Made by a program: the position numbers and the translations under genes | In this document: positions 9,157-17,747 of the stretch, piece after piece | Numbering within the stretch: position 1 is the first letter of the stretch | Layout of the letters: each line of letters opens with the position of its first letter | Notes under the pieces: generated by a model | What the model saw: only the letters and a program-made list of their open reading frames with translations | What the model was told of the DNA's origin: nothing | Database searches by the model: none | Assembly: GCA_023251775.1 (NCBI GenBank) | Contig: JAHEYC010000022.1 | Location: forward strand, 1 to 43,400 | Reading direction: 5' to 3' | Source: Sphingobacteriaceae bacterium | GTDB taxonomy: Bacteria; Bacteroidota; Bacteroidia; B-17B0; Aurantibacillaceae | Length of the DNA stretch: 43,400 nucleotides

Positions 9157-10424
9157 TGCTGTACTATTTATTTACATATTTAGATAAGAACTTCGATTTC
9201 CCCGGAGCAGGTGTATTTAATTATATTTCCTTCCGCGCAGCGTTTGCTTTGATCACCTCTTTGCTCATCACCTTGATATTTGGTAAACGTATCATCGAAT
9301 TCATTCGCAAAAAACAAATTGGCGAAACTATTCGCGAATTAGGATTGGAAGGACAAGCTAAAAAAAGTGGAACACCAACCATGGGAGGTTTGATCATCAT
9401 TGCAGGAATTTTGATTCCGACTTTACTATTCGCCAAAGTTTTAAATGTGTATATCATTCTCATGATCATCTCAACCATTTGGTTGGGCGCTCTTGGATTT
9501 TTGGATGATTACATTAAAGTATTTAAAAAGAACAAAGAAGGTTTACAAGGTAAATTTAAAATTATTGGACAAGTTGGAATTGGTTTGATCGTTGGATGTG
9601 TATTATATTTTCATCCGGACGTGGTGATCAAGGAGCGTATCTCAAAAGCTAAAACTGATATGATGAGCATTTCGGGTACCGGCGATAAAGAACAAAAAGT
9701 TATTGCTGCAAAATATGCTGAACAGCCAACAAAAACATTAAAGACCACCATTCCATTTATAAAAGGCAATGAGTTGGATTATTCTAAATTCATTTCATGG
9801 GCTTGCGATGATTGCGCTAAATACGGTTGGTTGATATTTATTCCAATGGTAATATTAGTTGTGACCGCCGTTTCAAATGGTGCAAACATTACAGATGGGA
9901 TCGACGGATTAGCTGCAGGATCAAGCGCCATTATTGGTGTTGTACTTGGGATTTTCGCTTACGTTTCGGGTAATACCGTTTTTGCCGATTACCTCAACAT
10001 TATGTACATCCCTCACTCTGCCGAGTTAGTGGTATTTATCGCGGCATTTATTGGCGCATGCGTTGGTTTCTTGTGGTATAACTCTTTCCCTGCGCAAGTA
10101 TTTATGGGCGATACAGGAAGTTTGGCCATCGGTGGAATTATTGCAGTATTCGCCATTTCCATTCGTAAAGAATTATTGGTGCCAATATTGTGCGGCGTAT
10201 TTGTGGTAGAAAGTTTAACTGTTATTCTTCAAGTATATTATTTCAAATTTCAAAAAAAGAAAAGAGGATTGGAATATGCACAAACACATCGTTTATTTAA
10301 AATGGCACCCTTGCATCATCATTATCAAAAGAAAGGTTTTCATGAAGCAAAAATTGTGATGCGCTTTTTTATTATTGGAATTGTACTGGCTGTATTCACG
10401 TTCGTAACACTCAAATTAAGATAA
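9156..10424 (+). CDS. mraY: Phospho-MurNAc-pentapeptide transferase
   Basis: Integral membrane enzyme transferring phospho-MurNAc-pentapeptide from UDP to undecaprenyl phosphate, forming lipid I. About ten membrane helices are visible in 422 residues. Catalytic motifs are [15 protein letters not shown] (D117, D118), [12 protein letters not shown] (241-252), FMGDTGSL (316-323), and the [10 protein letters not shown] loop near the C-terminus. It is about 60 residues longer than the E. coli enzyme, mostly from an insertion at roughly 155-215 that carries a soluble loop; I recall longer MraY as usual in this phylum. Overlaps murE and murD by one base each. Confidence 0.96.
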   Translation: MLYYLFTYLDKNFDFPGAGVFNYISFRAAFALITSLLITLIFGKRIIEFIRKKQIGETIRELGLEGQAKKSGTPTMGGLIIIAGILIPTLLFAKVLNVYIILMIISTIWLGALGFLDDYIKVFKKNKEGLQGKFKIIGQVGIGLIVGCVLYFHPDVVIKERISKAKTDMMSISGTGDKEQKVIAAKYAEQPTKTLKTTIPFIKGNELDYSKFISWACDDCAKYGWLIFIPMVILVVTAVSNGANITDGIDGLAAGSSAIIGVVLGIFAYVSGNTVFADYLNIMYIPHSAELVVFIAAFIGACVGFLWYNSFPAQVFMGDTGSLAIGGIIAVFAISIRKELLVPILCGVFVVESLTVILQVYYFKFQKKKRGLEYAQTHRLFKMAPLHHHYQKKGFHEAKIVMRFFIIGIVLAVFTFVTLKLR

Positions 10425-11770
10425 TGAGCAAACGCATGGTGATACTTGGCGGAGGAGAAAGCGGTGTGGGAAGCGCCATATTGGCAAAACAAAAAGGATA
10501 CGAGGTATTTGTAAGTGATAAAGGAACATTTAAAGAAAAGTACAGAGCACAATTAGTAAAAAATAAAATTGAATTTGAAGAAGGAAAACATACAGAAGAA
10601 AAAATATTAAATGCTACGGAAGTTATTAAAAGTCCGGGCATACCCGATAAAGCAGAATTGATAGTGAAACTAAAAGAAAAACATATACCGGTGATATCCG
10701 AAATTGAATTTGCGGGACGTTATACCTCTGCCAGAACAATTTGCATTACCGGCTCTAATGGTAAAACAACAACTACGATGCTCACCTATCATATCCTTAA
10801 AAAAGCAGGGTATAATGTTGGCTTAGCGGGAAATGTTGGGAAGAGTTTTGCTTTACAAGTGGCGACTGAGAATTTTGATCTCTACGTTTTAGAATTAAGC
10901 AGTTTCCAACTCGATGGCATGTTTGATTTTAGAGCCGATGTATCTGTTCTTTTAAATATCACTCCCGATCATTTAGATCGTTACGATAATAAGTTTGAGA
11001 ATTACGTTGCCTCCAAATTCCGCATCGTTCAAAATCAAACCGCGCAAGATTCATTTGTGTACAACGCCGATGATGAAGTGATGAGAGAATATATGCGAAC
11101 ATGGAAAAGTCCTGTTCACCTTGTGCCCTTCAGCATCAAAAAACCAATTGACGGTGAAGGCGCATTTTTAACCGAAAACCAAATAACCATAAATTATAAA
11201 CCAAACCAAAATCCCTTAATTATGACGATTGAACAACTCGCCCTACAAGGCAAACACAATGTGTACAATTCAATGGCCGCGTCTCTGGCTACACGCATCG
11301 TGGATGTACGAAAAGAGACCATCAAAGAAAGTCTGCAAGATTTTCAAGGCATCGAACATCGCCTCGAATTTGTTGCCTCTATCAATGGTGTTGAATTCAT
11401 CAACGATTCAAAAGCTACCAACATCAACTCAACTTGGTATGCACTTGAAAGCATGCAAAAACCAATTATTTGGGTTTGCGGCGGACAAGACAAAGGCAAC
11501 GACTACAACGAGCTAACCGACCTTGTAAAACAAAAAGTAAAAGCCATCATTTGCTTAGGTAAGAACAACAAAAAGATCATCAGTGCTTTTAAAGACACCA
11601 TTGAACTTATTGTTGATACCGACAATGCACACGATGCTGTTGCGGCTGCATACAAGATCGGCAAAACCGGTGATGTAGTACTTTTATCGCCTGCTTGCGC
11701 AAGCTTCGACCTGTACGAGAATTATGAAGACAGGGGAATGCAGTTCAAAGCGGCTGTTAGGTCACTTTAA
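10424..11770 (+). CDS. murD: UDP-MurNAc-L-alanine:D-glutamate ligase
   Basis: Cytosolic Mur ligase that adds D-glutamate to UDP-MurNAc-L-Ala. The 448 residues hold the N-terminal Rossmann-like UDP domain (VILGGGESGVGSAILA), the P-loop TGSNGKTTTT (109-118), LNITPDHLDRY, the DSKATN segment and a final LSPACASFDLYENYEDRG, which is typical for MurD. It overlaps mraY by one base. After its stop the tight packing of the cluster is interrupted by 130 non-coding bases before ftsW. Confidence 0.96.
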   Translation: MSKRMVILGGGESGVGSAILAKQKGYEVFVSDKGTFKEKYRAQLVKNKIEFEEGKHTEEKILNATEVIKSPGIPDKAELIVKLKEKHIPVISEIEFAGRYTSARTICITGSNGKTTTTMLTYHILKKAGYNVGLAGNVGKSFALQVATENFDLYVLELSSFQLDGMFDFRADVSVLLNITPDHLDRYDNKFENYVASKFRIVQNQTAQDSFVYNADDEVMREYMRTWKSPVHLVPFSIKKPIDGEGAFLTENQITINYKPNQNPLIMTIEQLALQGKHNVYNSMAASLATRIVDVRKETIKESLQDFQGIEHRLEFVASINGVEFINDSKATNINSTWYALESMQKPIIWVCGGQDKGNDYNELTDLVKQKVKAIICLGKNNKKIISAFKDTIELIVDTDNAHDAVAAAYKIGKTGDVVLLSPACASFDLYENYEDRGMQFKAAVRSL

Positions 11771-11900
11771 TTAAGAACGCAGCTTCGGAAAAGCCTTTAG
11801 GTCTCACATCATTTTTCGAAATGGTTTAAAACCGACGGCACATACTTGATCAAAAAAAATTGATCATAATAATTCCGCAAGCGCAATAAAAAAAGGAAAA
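11771..11900. other. 130-base break in the dcw cluster with a small hairpin
   Basis: The only sizeable gap among the first twelve genes of the cluster. It holds one perfect seven-base inverted repeat (TGATCAA at 11847-11853, TTGATCA at 11860-11866, loop of six A). No T-tract follows, so it is not a convincing terminator, and no TAnnTTTG promoter element was seen. Just before ftsW there is a purine-rich aaaaaaaggaaaa stretch that could act as a ribosome binding site. Confidence 0.5.
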
Positions 11901-13049
11901 ATGAAATTATTCAGTTATTTAAAAGGCGATAAGGTTATTTGGGTGATAATGCTTTTATTATCGATCCTCTCTACTTTGGTGGTTTATAGCGCCGTTGTAA
12001 CTCTTGCCCATAAATTCAAGCAAGGTGATACTGAATTTTATCTTATTAAACATTTTGGTTTGATCGTTTCGGGATTTTTATTGGCGTATTTCTTTCACAA
12101 AATAAAATACACAGCCTTTAGCAAGATCTCACAAATTGGTTTTTATTTATGCATTCCTCTCTTGCTCTTTACTTTATTTAAAGGTGTGAGTGCCGGTGAA
12201 GCGGTTCGTTGGTTACCAATTCCGGGTACATCGCTTACATTTCAATCGTCGGATATTGCCAAGATCATGTTATTGCTTTATGTGGCGCGTACAATTACCT
12301 TAAAATTTGATCAGCTGCAAGATTTTAAAGGCTTAGCACTTCACTTATTATTGCCAATAGGTATTATTTGTGGTTTGATATTACCTGCTAACTTCTCTAC
12401 AGCCGCTCTACTATTTCTAAATTGCTTATTCTTAATGTTCGCAGGACGAATAAAATTAAAATTCATCACCTACATTTTATTAATGTGTGCAGGGTTTGGT
12501 TTACTCTTAAGTCTTTTAATTTTCACAGTTCCCGATCTTATCCCAAGAGGAAGAACATGGAAAGCGCGTATCGAGAATTTTGCGAGCAACGATAGCAAAA
12601 GTAATTATCAAGCCGAACAAGCAAAAATTGCTATTGCTACAGGCGGTGTAATAGGTAAAGGTCCGGGTAACTCTACCCAACGCGCATTTTTACCGCAAGC
12701 ATCTTCCGATTTTATTTATGCTATTATTATTGAAGAGTATGGTTTGATCACAGCCGTTGTAATTTTATTCCTTTACCTCATTTTATTTTTTAGAGGCATT
12801 CGCATTTTGCGCGACTCCGATAAAACTTTTGGCGGACTCATTTCCGTCGGGCTTTCTTTCAGCCTGGTATTTCAGGCACTCATTAATATGGCTGTTGCCG
12901 TGAATTTATTTCCGGTTACAGGGCAACCTCTCCCATTAATAAGTATGGGCGGAACATCCATTTGGTTCACAATGATCTCTCTGGGAATTATTTTAAGCGT
13001 AAGTAATAGCACCAACGATAAAACCGAAGAGCAACTTGCAACCGACTAA
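11901..13049 (+). CDS. ftsW: Septal peptidoglycan polymerase FtsW (SEDS family)
   Basis: Polytopic glycosyltransferase that polymerises lipid II at the division site together with FtsI. Around ten membrane helices are seen in 382 residues. SEDS hallmarks are GEAVRWLPIPG, FQSSDIAKIMLLLYVA, the large loop NYQAEQAKIAIATGGVIGKGPGNS and LPQASSDFIYAIIIEEYG, then GQPLPLISMGGTS near the end. FtsW rather than RodA is inferred from its position between murD and murG. It follows the 130-base gap and its last 14 bases overlap the murG TTG start. Confidence 0.95.
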   Translation: MKLFSYLKGDKVIWVIMLLLSILSTLVVYSAVVTLAHKFKQGDTEFYLIKHFGLIVSGFLLAYFFHKIKYTAFSKISQIGFYLCIPLLLFTLFKGVSAGEAVRWLPIPGTSLTFQSSDIAKIMLLLYVARTITLKFDQLQDFKGLALHLLLPIGIICGLILPANFSTAALLFLNCLFLMFAGRIKLKFITYILLMCAGFGLLLSLLIFTVPDLIPRGRTWKARIENFASNDSKSNYQAEQAKIAIATGGVIGKGPGNSTQRAFLPQASSDFIYAIIIEEYGLITAVVILFLYLILFFRGIRILRDSDKTFGGLISVGLSFSLVFQALINMAVAVNLFPVTGQPLPLISMGGTSIWFTMISLGIILSVSNSTNDKTEEQLATD

Positions 13050-14139
13050 AGTCATATTAAGCGGCGGCGGCACAGGCGGACATATATTTCCCGCAGTAGC
13101 TATTGCCAACGAACTCAAAAAACAAATTCCAAATATTCAAATTCTTTTTGTTGGCGCATTAGGAAGAATGGAAATGGAAAAAGTTCCAAAAGCAGGTTAC
13201 GAAATTATTGGATTACCCATCGCAGGATTTCAACGAAGTTTATCGCTTTCTAATCTTACATTTCCTTTTAAAGTGATCAAAAGTTTGTTCAAAGCACGAA
13301 AGATCATTAAAGATTTTAAACCGGACGTAGTTATTGGAACAGGAGGTTACGCCAGCGGACCCATCCTGAAATCCGCTACCAACAAGGGAATTCCGACCTT
13401 GATCCAAGAACAGAATTCTTACGCAGGGATCACAAATAAAATTTTGGGTGCTAATGTAAATACCATTTGTGTGGCGTACGAAGGCATGGATAAATTCTTT
13501 CCGAAAGAAAAAATTGTTTTTAGCGGTAATCCCATTCGCCAAGATATTACCAGAGTTTCCGAAAAAAGAAATGAAGCATTTGAATTCTTTAAGCTTGACA
13601 AAAATAAAAAGGCCATTTTAGTTGTTGGAGGAAGTCTAGGCGCTAAAGGCATCAACGAAGCCATAGGCGAAGGCTTAAAGAAATTAGCAGATGAGAACAT
13701 TCAACTTGTTTGGCAAACCGGTAAAACCTATTTTGAAACAGCCAAACAACAATGTGCGCCTTTTGAAGCTAAAAATATTAAAGCAGTCGATTTTATCACG
13801 CGCATGGATCTTGCATACGCCTTTGCCGATTGTGTGATCTCAAGAGCAGGTGCTGGCGCTATTTCTGAACTGTGCGTGGTAAAAAAGCCAAGTATTTTTG
13901 TCCCTTTACCAACAGCAGCCGAAGATCATCAAACAAAAAATGCGATGGCCTTAGTGATCAAAAATGCTGCACTCTTGGTAAGAGATGCCGATGCTAAAAA
14001 AGATCTAATAAGAAAAGCAATTGACCTGGTAAAAGACGAAACCTTACAAAAAGAACTCTCCGAAAAAATAAGTTTAATGGCCATTCATAATTCGGTTGAG
14101 ATCATTGCCAAAGAAGTGATAAAGCTCCTCAAAAAATGA
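13036..14139 (+). CDS. murG: UDP-GlcNAc:lipid I N-acetylglucosamine transferase
   Basis: Peripheral inner-membrane glycosyltransferase (GT28) converting lipid I to lipid II. The 367 residues show the N-terminal LSGGGTGGHIFPAVAIA loop, IGTGGYASGP, QEQNSYAGITN, and in the C-domain VVGGSLGAKGIN and SRAGAGAISEL with PLPTAAEDHQTKNA, the UDP-GlcNAc binding region. The start is TTG at 13036, giving MQPTKVILSGGG; no ATG is available before the essential glycine loop. It overlaps ftsW by 14 bases and murC by four (ATGA). Confidence 0.96.
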   Translation: MQPTKVILSGGGTGGHIFPAVAIANELKKQIPNIQILFVGALGRMEMEKVPKAGYEIIGLPIAGFQRSLSLSNLTFPFKVIKSLFKARKIIKDFKPDVVIGTGGYASGPILKSATNKGIPTLIQEQNSYAGITNKILGANVNTICVAYEGMDKFFPKEKIVFSGNPIRQDITRVSEKRNEAFEFFKLDKNKKAILVVGGSLGAKGINEAIGEGLKKLADENIQLVWQTGKTYFETAKQQCAPFEAKNIKAVDFITRMDLAYAFADCVISRAGAGAISELCVVKKPSIFVPLPTAAEDHQTKNAMALVIKNAALLVRDADAKKDLIRKAIDLVKDETLQKELSEKISLMAIHNSVEIIAKEVIKLLKK

Positions 14140-15527
14140 ACATCTTAAATTACAAACTATATTACTTTTTGGGTATTGGCGGCATTGGAATGAGCGCACT
14201 GGCAAGATATTTCAATCATTATGGCAAAAAAGTTTCGGGTTATGATAAAACCAAAACAGATCTTACTTCTCTATTAGAAAAAGAAGGTATTGCGTGTCAT
14301 TATGAAGAGAATATAGAATTATTACAAAAAACACTTAGTGGATATAAACCTGAAGACGTTTTGATCGTTTATACACCCGCTGTTCCCTTGGAACATAAGG
14401 AATATGTATTCTTAAAACAAAATGCTTACACAATTTTAAAACGCTCGGCTGTTTTGGGCGAGATCACCAAACAATTTAAAACAATTGCTATTGCGGGCAC
14501 TCACGGAAAAACAACAACAACAACTATGGTGTCGCACGTATTGAAGAGTAATAGCGTTAACTGCTTTGCATTCATGGGTGGAATTTCGAAGAATTACGAT
14601 ACAAATCTGTTGCTTGGTGATCCTTCAAAAACCGAAACTTACGTTGTGGTAGAAGCAGATGAATACGACAGATCTTTCTTAACTCTGCATCCGTATCTAT
14701 CTGTAATTACGAGTTGTGACGCAGATCATTTAGACATATACAAGAACCACCAATTTGTAAAAGAAGGCTACGAATTATTTGCGAATCAGATACAAAAAAA
14801 TGGTGTTTTGGTTGTTAACAAAAATGTTGATAACGAATTGCGTCTTCCCTCTAATAAGCTCATCTACTCTCTAAATTTAAATACAAATTATGTTGCTGAA
14901 AATGTGCGTTTTATAGAGAATGAAGCGCACTTTGATGTGATCAGTCCGACTGAAAATTTAACAGGTGTTTGTCTCGGAATAACAGGGATGCATAACGTTG
15001 AAAATTCACTCGCTGCAATTGCGATCGCGCAGCAACTTGGTTTAACAGGCGAACAGATAAAAAAAGCCTTACGTTCTTTTAGTGGTGTAAAACGCAGATT
15101 TGATTACAGGTTCAAATCGAGCAAAACAATTTACATTGATGATTACGCGCATCATCCCGAAGAGTTGAAAGCGACCATATCGTCAGTAAAGCGAATTTAC
15201 CCAAGCAAAAAGATCACGGGAATTTTTCAACCTCATCTTTTTAGCCGCACAAGGGATTTTGCCGATGGTTTTGCAAAGAGTTTGAGTTTGTTGGATGAAG
15301 TAATTCTGCTTGACATTTACCCCGCACGCGAACTACCGATAGAAGGTGTGACGTCGAAAATGCTTCTGGAAAAAGTAACAACATCAAATAAAAAGTTGTT
15401 GAGCAAACAGGAAGTTTTGGAACACATTCGAAAAAATGATCAGGAAGTGATCATTACTATGGGCGCAGGGGATATTGATGGATTAGTAAAACCCATCGAA
15501 GACATACTAAAAGAAAAGATCAAATAG
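14136..15527 (+). CDS. murC: UDP-N-acetylmuramate:L-alanine ligase
   Basis: First Mur ligase, adding L-alanine to UDP-MurNAc in the cytosol. The 463-residue protein has the dinucleotide-like N-terminus FLGIGGIGMSALARYF, the P-loop GTHGKTTTTT (121-130, with the histidine characteristic of MurC/Mpl), EADEYDRSFL, DADHLDIY and DDYAHHPEEL. The GTHGKT plus HHPEE combination fits both MurC and Mpl, but length and position favour MurC. The ATG overlaps the murG stop by four bases; ftsQ follows four bases after its stop. Confidence 0.95.
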   Translation: MNILNYKLYYFLGIGGIGMSALARYFNHYGKKVSGYDKTKTDLTSLLEKEGIACHYEENIELLQKTLSGYKPEDVLIVYTPAVPLEHKEYVFLKQNAYTILKRSAVLGEITKQFKTIAIAGTHGKTTTTTMVSHVLKSNSVNCFAFMGGISKNYDTNLLLGDPSKTETYVVVEADEYDRSFLTLHPYLSVITSCDADHLDIYKNHQFVKEGYELFANQIQKNGVLVVNKNVDNELRLPSNKLIYSLNLNTNYVAENVRFIENEAHFDVISPTENLTGVCLGITGMHNVENSLAAIAIAQQLGLTGEQIKKALRSFSGVKRRFDYRFKSSKTIYIDDYAHHPEELKATISSVKRIYPSKKITGIFQPHLFSRTRDFADGFAKSLSLLDEVILLDIYPARELPIEGVTSKMLLEKVTTSNKKLLSKQEVLEHIRKNDQEVIITMGAGDIDGLVKPIEDILKEKIK

Positions 15528-15531
15528 CATT

Positions 15532-16344
15532 TTGAAAAAAATAAATTATAAAAAACTCTTTACCGCTCTCACTTGGATACTTGTTCTTTCCGGCCTTGTG
15601 ATCTCATGGTCGTTTGCCAGCGAAAAAAATCTGAACGCTAAAGTGAATCATGTTTCTGTAGAGATCATCAATCCATCCGATAACGAATTCATCAACGAAA
15701 AAGAAGTAAAGAACTTTTTTGAAGAGCGTCATGATGTTTTAGTGAATACCGAATTAAAAAATATCGACATCACCGGTTTAGAAAAAGCGCTCAATTCAAA
15801 TCCTGCCGTTGAAAATGCCGAAATATCTTACGATGTAAATGGCGATCTTAAAATTTCAGTAAAACAACGTCGCCCTTTAGTACGCGTGATCACATCAAGC
15901 GGCGAAAGTTATTATATTGATTCCCTAAGCAAACTCATGCCATTAAGTTTTAGAGCAACCGGAAGAGTTTTGGTTGCAAATGGTGCCATTTACGAATCCT
16001 ATGCTCGTCGTTACCAATATTCTGTTGATCAAATTTCGAAGAATGCATTATTCAAAAAAATAAGTGTGCTCGATGATATTTACGAGATCTCAAAACACAT
16101 TTATGCCGATTCATTATTATGCGATCTTATTCATCAAATTTATGTGACTCCTGAAAAAGAATTTGTGTTAACGCCGGTAGTTGGCGATCAATCCATTTTA
16201 CTTGGGCCAAATGAAGATCTTGAACTAAAACTCAACAAACTAAAATTATTTTACAGCGAAGGTTTGAACAAAACAGATAGCTGGAATAAATATTCAACTA
16301 TTAATTTAAAATTTAAAAACCTGGTTGTTTGCACCAAAAAATAA
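15532..16344 (+). CDS. ftsQ: Division protein FtsQ
   Basis: Bitopic divisome protein linking early and late division proteins. The 270 residues give a short basic cytoplasmic tail, one membrane segment (about 12-28), a POTRA-like domain beginning at VEIINPSDNEFINEKEVKNF (about 43 onward) that includes the IDITGLEKALNSNPAVENAEIS stretch in shortened FtsQ style, and a beta domain with VKQRRPLVRVI. The start is TTG at 15532, four bases after murC; the membrane segment begins a few residues later and no ATG is available upstream of it. Assignment relies on topology, the POTRA pattern and position. Confidence 0.9.
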   Translation: MKKINYKKLFTALTWILVLSGLVISWSFASEKNLNAKVNHVSVEIINPSDNEFINEKEVKNFFEERHDVLVNTELKNIDITGLEKALNSNPAVENAEISYDVNGDLKISVKQRRPLVRVITSSGESYYIDSLSKLMPLSFRATGRVLVANGAIYESYARRYQYSVDQISKNALFKKISVLDDIYEISKHIYADSLLCDLIHQIYVTPEKEFVLTPVVGDQSILLGPNEDLELKLNKLKLFYSEGLNKTDSWNKYSTINLKFKNLVVCTKK

Positions 16345-16348
16345 GTCT

Positions 16349-17698
16349 ATGGAAGAAAACACAACTAATTTAGGTTCTGACCTTGTTGTAGGTCTCGACA
16401 TCGGAACCACAAAAATTGCCGCCATTGTTGGCCGTAAAAATGAACATGGTAAAATTGAGATCATGGGCATTGGCAAAACCGAATCGCTTGGTGTGAACCG
16501 TGGCGTTGTGGTAAATATTGAGCAAACTGTTGCATCAATAAAAACTGCTATTGCTATTGCCGCCGATAAGGCCAATGTGGATATCGGAGAAGTTATTGTG
16601 GGCATCGCCGGACAACATATTAAAAGCATGCAACATCGTGGCATGATCACTCGTCAATCCTTAGACGATGAAGTTAACCAAAAAGATGTGGATCAGTTGA
16701 TCGACAATATGCATCGCTTGGTAATGAATCCGGGTGAAGAAGTAATTCATGTTATTCCACAAGAATATATCATCGATAACGAAAGCGGTATCAAAAATCC
16801 AATTGGTCATGCCGGAATTCGTTTAGAAGGGAATTTCCATATCATCACCGGACAAGTAAGCGCCGTAAAAAATATTTTCAAATGCGTTAACCGTGCAGGA
16901 TTAGAGATTGTTGATCTTCACCTTGAGCCATTAGCAAGTGCTGATGCGGTGTTAAGCGATGAAGAAAAAGAAGCAGGCGTTGTATTAGTGGATATTGGTG
17001 GTGGAACAACCGATGTTGCCGTGTTTTACGATGGCATCATTCGTCATACGGCTGTAATTCCTTTTGGTGGAAATATTGTTACCGAAGATATTAAAGAAGG
17101 ATGCAGCATTATTAGATCTCAAGCAGAACAATTAAAAGTACGTTTTGGTTCGGCATTAGCGCAAGAGAATCAAGAGAACGAAATTATTTCGATTCCGGGT
17201 CTATCAGGTCGTCCGCCAAAAGAAGTGTCTGTGAAATTATTAGCGCAGATCATTCAAGCGCGTATGGAAGAAATTTTAGAATTTGTTCTGTACGAAATAA
17301 AATCATCAGGCTACGAACGCAAATTATCAGCAGGCATTGTAGTAACCGGTGGTGGATCGATGTTAAAACATTTACAACAATTGGTAATGCTTACAAGCGG
17401 AATGGATTGCCGTGTTGGTACGCCAAACAAACATTTAACCTCAGCTGATAACGAATTAAAAAATCCTTTGTACGCTACAGGTGTTGGATTAGTAATGAAA
17501 GGCATTGAGAAATACGAGCGTGAATCAAAACGCGGCTTGAACTTCAACAAACCGGAAGTTGTAGAAACAGATGCTTCAACCAGCTCAGCAACCACAGAAG
17601 CCAAAAAAATTACCAATCACTCACAGAAAAAAATAGGATCTTTTTTTGATACACTTATTACGCGCGCTAAAGATTGGATGAGCGACGACATCGAATAA
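16349..17698 (+). CDS. ftsA: Division actin homologue FtsA
   Basis: Actin-like ATPase that tethers FtsZ filaments to the membrane. I choose the ATG at 16349 (MEENTTNLG, 449 residues), four bases after ftsQ; an upstream in-frame TTG at 16325 would add eight residues inside ftsQ and is less likely. Visible parts are the phosphate 1 loop VVGLDIGTTKIAAIVG, domain 1C with NIEQTVASIK and GIAGQHIKS, phosphate 2 VLVDIGGGTTDVAVF, and the adenosine loop IVVTGGGSMLK. The C-terminal helix SFFDTLITRAKDWM is amphipathic and serves as the membrane-targeting sequence, after a roughly 35-residue flexible linker. Confidence 0.96.
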   Translation: MEENTTNLGSDLVVGLDIGTTKIAAIVGRKNEHGKIEIMGIGKTESLGVNRGVVVNIEQTVASIKTAIAIAADKANVDIGEVIVGIAGQHIKSMQHRGMITRQSLDDEVNQKDVDQLIDNMHRLVMNPGEEVIHVIPQEYIIDNESGIKNPIGHAGIRLEGNFHIITGQVSAVKNIFKCVNRAGLEIVDLHLEPLASADAVLSDEEKEAGVVLVDIGGGTTDVAVFYDGIIRHTAVIPFGGNIVTEDIKEGCSIIRSQAEQLKVRFGSALAQENQENEIISIPGLSGRPPKEVSVKLLAQIIQARMEEILEFVLYEIKSSGYERKLSAGIVVTGGGSMLKHLQQLVMLTSGMDCRVGTPNKHLTSADNELKNPLYATGVGLVMKGIEKYERESKRGLNFNKPEVVETDASTSSATTEAKKITNHSQKKIGSFFDTLITRAKDWMSDDIE

Positions 17699-17747
17699 TT
17701 AAATTATAAACTAACAAATCCCTTAATAACCTAAAACCATAACCACC

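Noticed and set aside
7693-10424. Loss of murF from the cluster as an anomaly
   Set aside because: The order murE-mraY-murD without murF between them is usual for Bacteroidota.
11847-11866. Terminator inside the dcw cluster
   Set aside because: The hairpin has an A/T-rich seven-base stem and no T-tract; the genes downstream are needed with those upstream.
16325-16348. Upstream TTG start for ftsA
   Set aside because: It lies within ftsQ and adds eight residues before a standard ATG-initiated FtsA N-terminus.
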